A stretch of 64,000 nucleotides of DNA. Origin: Halobacteroides halobius DSM 5150. Its GTDB lineage: Bacteria; Bacillota; Halanaerobiia; Halobacteroidales; Halobacteroidaceae. The DNA is taken from the NCBI RefSeq assembly GCF_000328625.1, contig NC_019978.1:806001-870000 (forward strand), read 5' to 3'. Shown here piece by piece: positions 62,867 to 64,000 of the stretch (position 1 is the stretch's first letter; the number at the start of each line of letters is the position of its first letter). The position numbers were made by a program, and so were the translations under genes. The notes under the pieces were generated by a model. The model saw only the letters and a program-made list of their open reading frames with translations, did not search any database and was not told the DNA's origin.

Positions 62867-63616
62867 ATGAAGTTTGGATCTAAACTGACTCGAAAGGTAA
62901 AAAGTATGTTCTCAGATGATCCTAGAACTTCTTTTAGACAAAGTTTAATCACTAAGATTATATCTGAAATGAAGAATAAACAAAGACGAGGTAAAAGGGG
63001 GATCTATGTTCCTGATTATTACCAAATTAGTATTGCAAAATCTCAAAGCAAACAAATTAATAACAAACTAAAATCTAAAGTCTACCAAACAATTAAATCT
63101 TATATTGAAGATGAAGAATTTAAATTGCGCAATAATTTAAGACTTGATTTTAAATTAGATAAGGATTGTAAGAAAATAGTTATAAAAGGAGAATTTAGGA
63201 TTGCTTCGATAAATGATAGAACATTTAATCATGAAACTAAAACATTTCAAGGTGGAATTTCTGATTTAAAGAAAGAAGATCACACCTCTACTATTAAAAT
63301 TAAGCCATTAAAACGTAAAGAAGCTTATCTTAGATTGTTAATAGATAATAAAGAAAAAGCTTCTTTTGTGCTTGATTCAGTTGAAACTAACATTGGACGT
63401 CAATTAAGTAATGAAATTGTTATATCTGATCGTAGTGTATCTCGAGTTCATGCTCAAATTATCGATAAAAAATATTATTATTTAGTGCGGGATTTAAATA
63501 GTACTAATGGTGTGTTGGTGAATGATGAATTTATAACAGAAAAGCAATTAACTGATGGAGATAAAATCAAATTAGGAGAAGCTATATTAGAATTTTGTTG
63601 TAGTAAAGTAGATTAA
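62867..63616 (+). CDS. FhaA-like protein with DUF3662 and FHA domains
   Basis: The 249-residue cytoplasmic protein has an N-terminal DUF3662-like region (to about residue 125) and a C-terminal FHA domain (NIGRQLSNEIVISDRSVSRV...NSTNGVLVNDEFI), which binds phosphothreonine. It sits directly before a PP2C phosphatase and, in related genomes, a Ser/Thr kinase gene follows. It probably reads or scaffolds that signalling. Confidence 0.87.
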   Translation: MKFGSKLTRKVKSMFSDDPRTSFRQSLITKIISEMKNKQRRGKRGIYVPDYYQISIAKSQSKQINNKLKSKVYQTIKSYIEDEEFKLRNNLRLDFKLDKDCKKIVIKGEFRIASINDRTFNHETKTFQGGISDLKKEDHTSTIKIKPLKRKEAYLRLLIDNKEKASFVLDSVETNIGRQLSNEIVISDRSVSRVHAQIIDKKYYYLVRDLNSTNGVLVNDEFITEKQLTDGDKIKLGEAILEFCCSKVD

Positions 63617-63669
63617 GTAGACATATATTATTACTATAATTTCAGGTAATGTTTAAGTGAGGTGAGATT

Positions 63670-64000
63670 ATGAGCTGTGGAGTTCGATCAGAGCGGGGAA
63701 AGGTTAGAGATAAGAATGAAGATAATTATTTAACAATGACTACTAAAGATGATTTAAAGGTTATTGCGGTAGCAGATGGTATGGGGGGACATCAGGGAGG
63801 TAGAATCGCTAGTTCTGTAGCTATTGAAGTAGTAGAGAATTATGAGTTTACCAAATCGAATTTAAAAACTGATATTGATAATTGTATTAAATTAGCTAAT
63901 AAAAAGATTTTACAAAAGGCTAATGATAATTTAAAATATAATGGAATGGGTACTACTTTGACTTTGGGGATAATTAAAGATAAAATATTAATAATTGGGC
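63670..64000 (+). CDS. PP2C-type Ser/Thr phosphatase, N-terminal part
   Basis: The frame starts at ATG 63670 after GAGGTGAG and runs off the window end, with about 110 residues visible. PP2C motifs are intact: RDKNEDNYL (metal Asp), VAVADGMGGHQGGRIAS (metal Asp-Gly) and MGTTLTLGII. It should oppose a PASTA-type Ser/Thr kinase expected just downstream, acting with the FHA protein. Confidence 0.93.
   Translation, partial: MSCGVRSERGKVRDKNEDNYLTMTTKDDLKVIAVADGMGGHQGGRIASSVAIEVVENYEFTKSNLKTDIDNCIKLANKKILQKANDNLKYNGMGTTLTLGIIKDKILIIG

Noticed and set aside
1-64000. tRNA or rRNA genes
   Set aside because: No cloverleaf-like segment with a GGTTCRA-type T arm and no rRNA sequence was noticed by eye; a tRNA scan would settle this.

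Overview
The window is AT-rich DNA from a low-GC anaerobic Firmicute. The gene set suggests Halanaerobiales, perhaps Halobacteroidaceae. This is inferred from T-box and SAM-I control of ileS and metK, a sepF/ylmH/divIVA cluster, a remA-gmk-rpoZ-coaBC block, a priA-def-fmt-DUF116-yugP-rsmB-rlmN-FHA-PP2C block, a short [FeFe]-hydrogenase-like protein, a TM1266-type hydrogenase regulator and an NhaC antiporter. It is not proven. Nearly all genes lie on the + strand. The minus-strand exceptions are a cupin and glycyl-radical cluster near the start, a LysM/NodB deacetylase, and two tiny peptides.

Region by region. 1-5.3 kb is accessory DNA with decayed insertion sequences (two IS3-type remnants, an ISLre2-type remnant, and a duplicated IS end), a cupin gene, a truncated flavin-type gene and a YjjI/YjjW glycyl-radical pair. 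5.3-10.8 kb is a sucrose PTS locus (fructokinase, LacI-type regulator, EIIBC, sucrose-6-phosphate hydrolase) with palindromic operators. 10.8-21.4 kb is a phosphate region: a glycerophosphodiesterase, two tandem pstS genes each behind a PHO-box-like repeat, pstC, pstA, a chemoreceptor gene inserted before pstB, phoU, then nhaC and a second phoU. 21.5-30.2 kb is a cell-division and housekeeping run (HlyD-like, PhoH-like ATPase, yggS, sepF, proC, yggT, ylmH, divIVA, TM1266 regulator). The PhoH-like gene is split between Walker A and Walker B by a 2.6 kb group II intron encoding an RT/maturase/HNH protein. 30.4-40.1 kb holds mtnN, T-box-ileS, remA-gmk-rpoZ-coaBC-luxS, and an ABC importer of the TrpXYZ type behind an unassigned structured leader. 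40.2-55.3 kb is mixed: DUF2294, an OFA-type MFS carrier, polysaccharide deacetylase, SAM-I-metK, nitroreductase, 2-hydroxyacid dehydrogenase, msrA, hydrogenase-like protein, a membrane-anchored Mrr-type nuclease overlapping a GGDEF/EAL gene, a zinc-ribbon/DUF1232 protein and a flippase-like membrane protein. 55.3-64 kb is the conserved priA to PP2C block, which runs off the window end.

How it fits together. Phosphate uptake appears to be PhoP-type regulated and is physically linked to a chemoreceptor. metK, mtnN and luxS cover synthesis and recycling of S-adenosylmethionine and would make AI-2. Two 123-bp copies of a near-palindromic repeat sit after the TM1266 gene and before msrA. The strongest unusual items are the group II intron in the PhoH-like gene, the chemoreceptor within pst, the orphan leader at 37.2-37.37 kb, the promoter-plus-hairpin unit at 40.77-40.87 kb, and the paired 23- and 25-residue membrane peptides at 47.9-48.1 kb.
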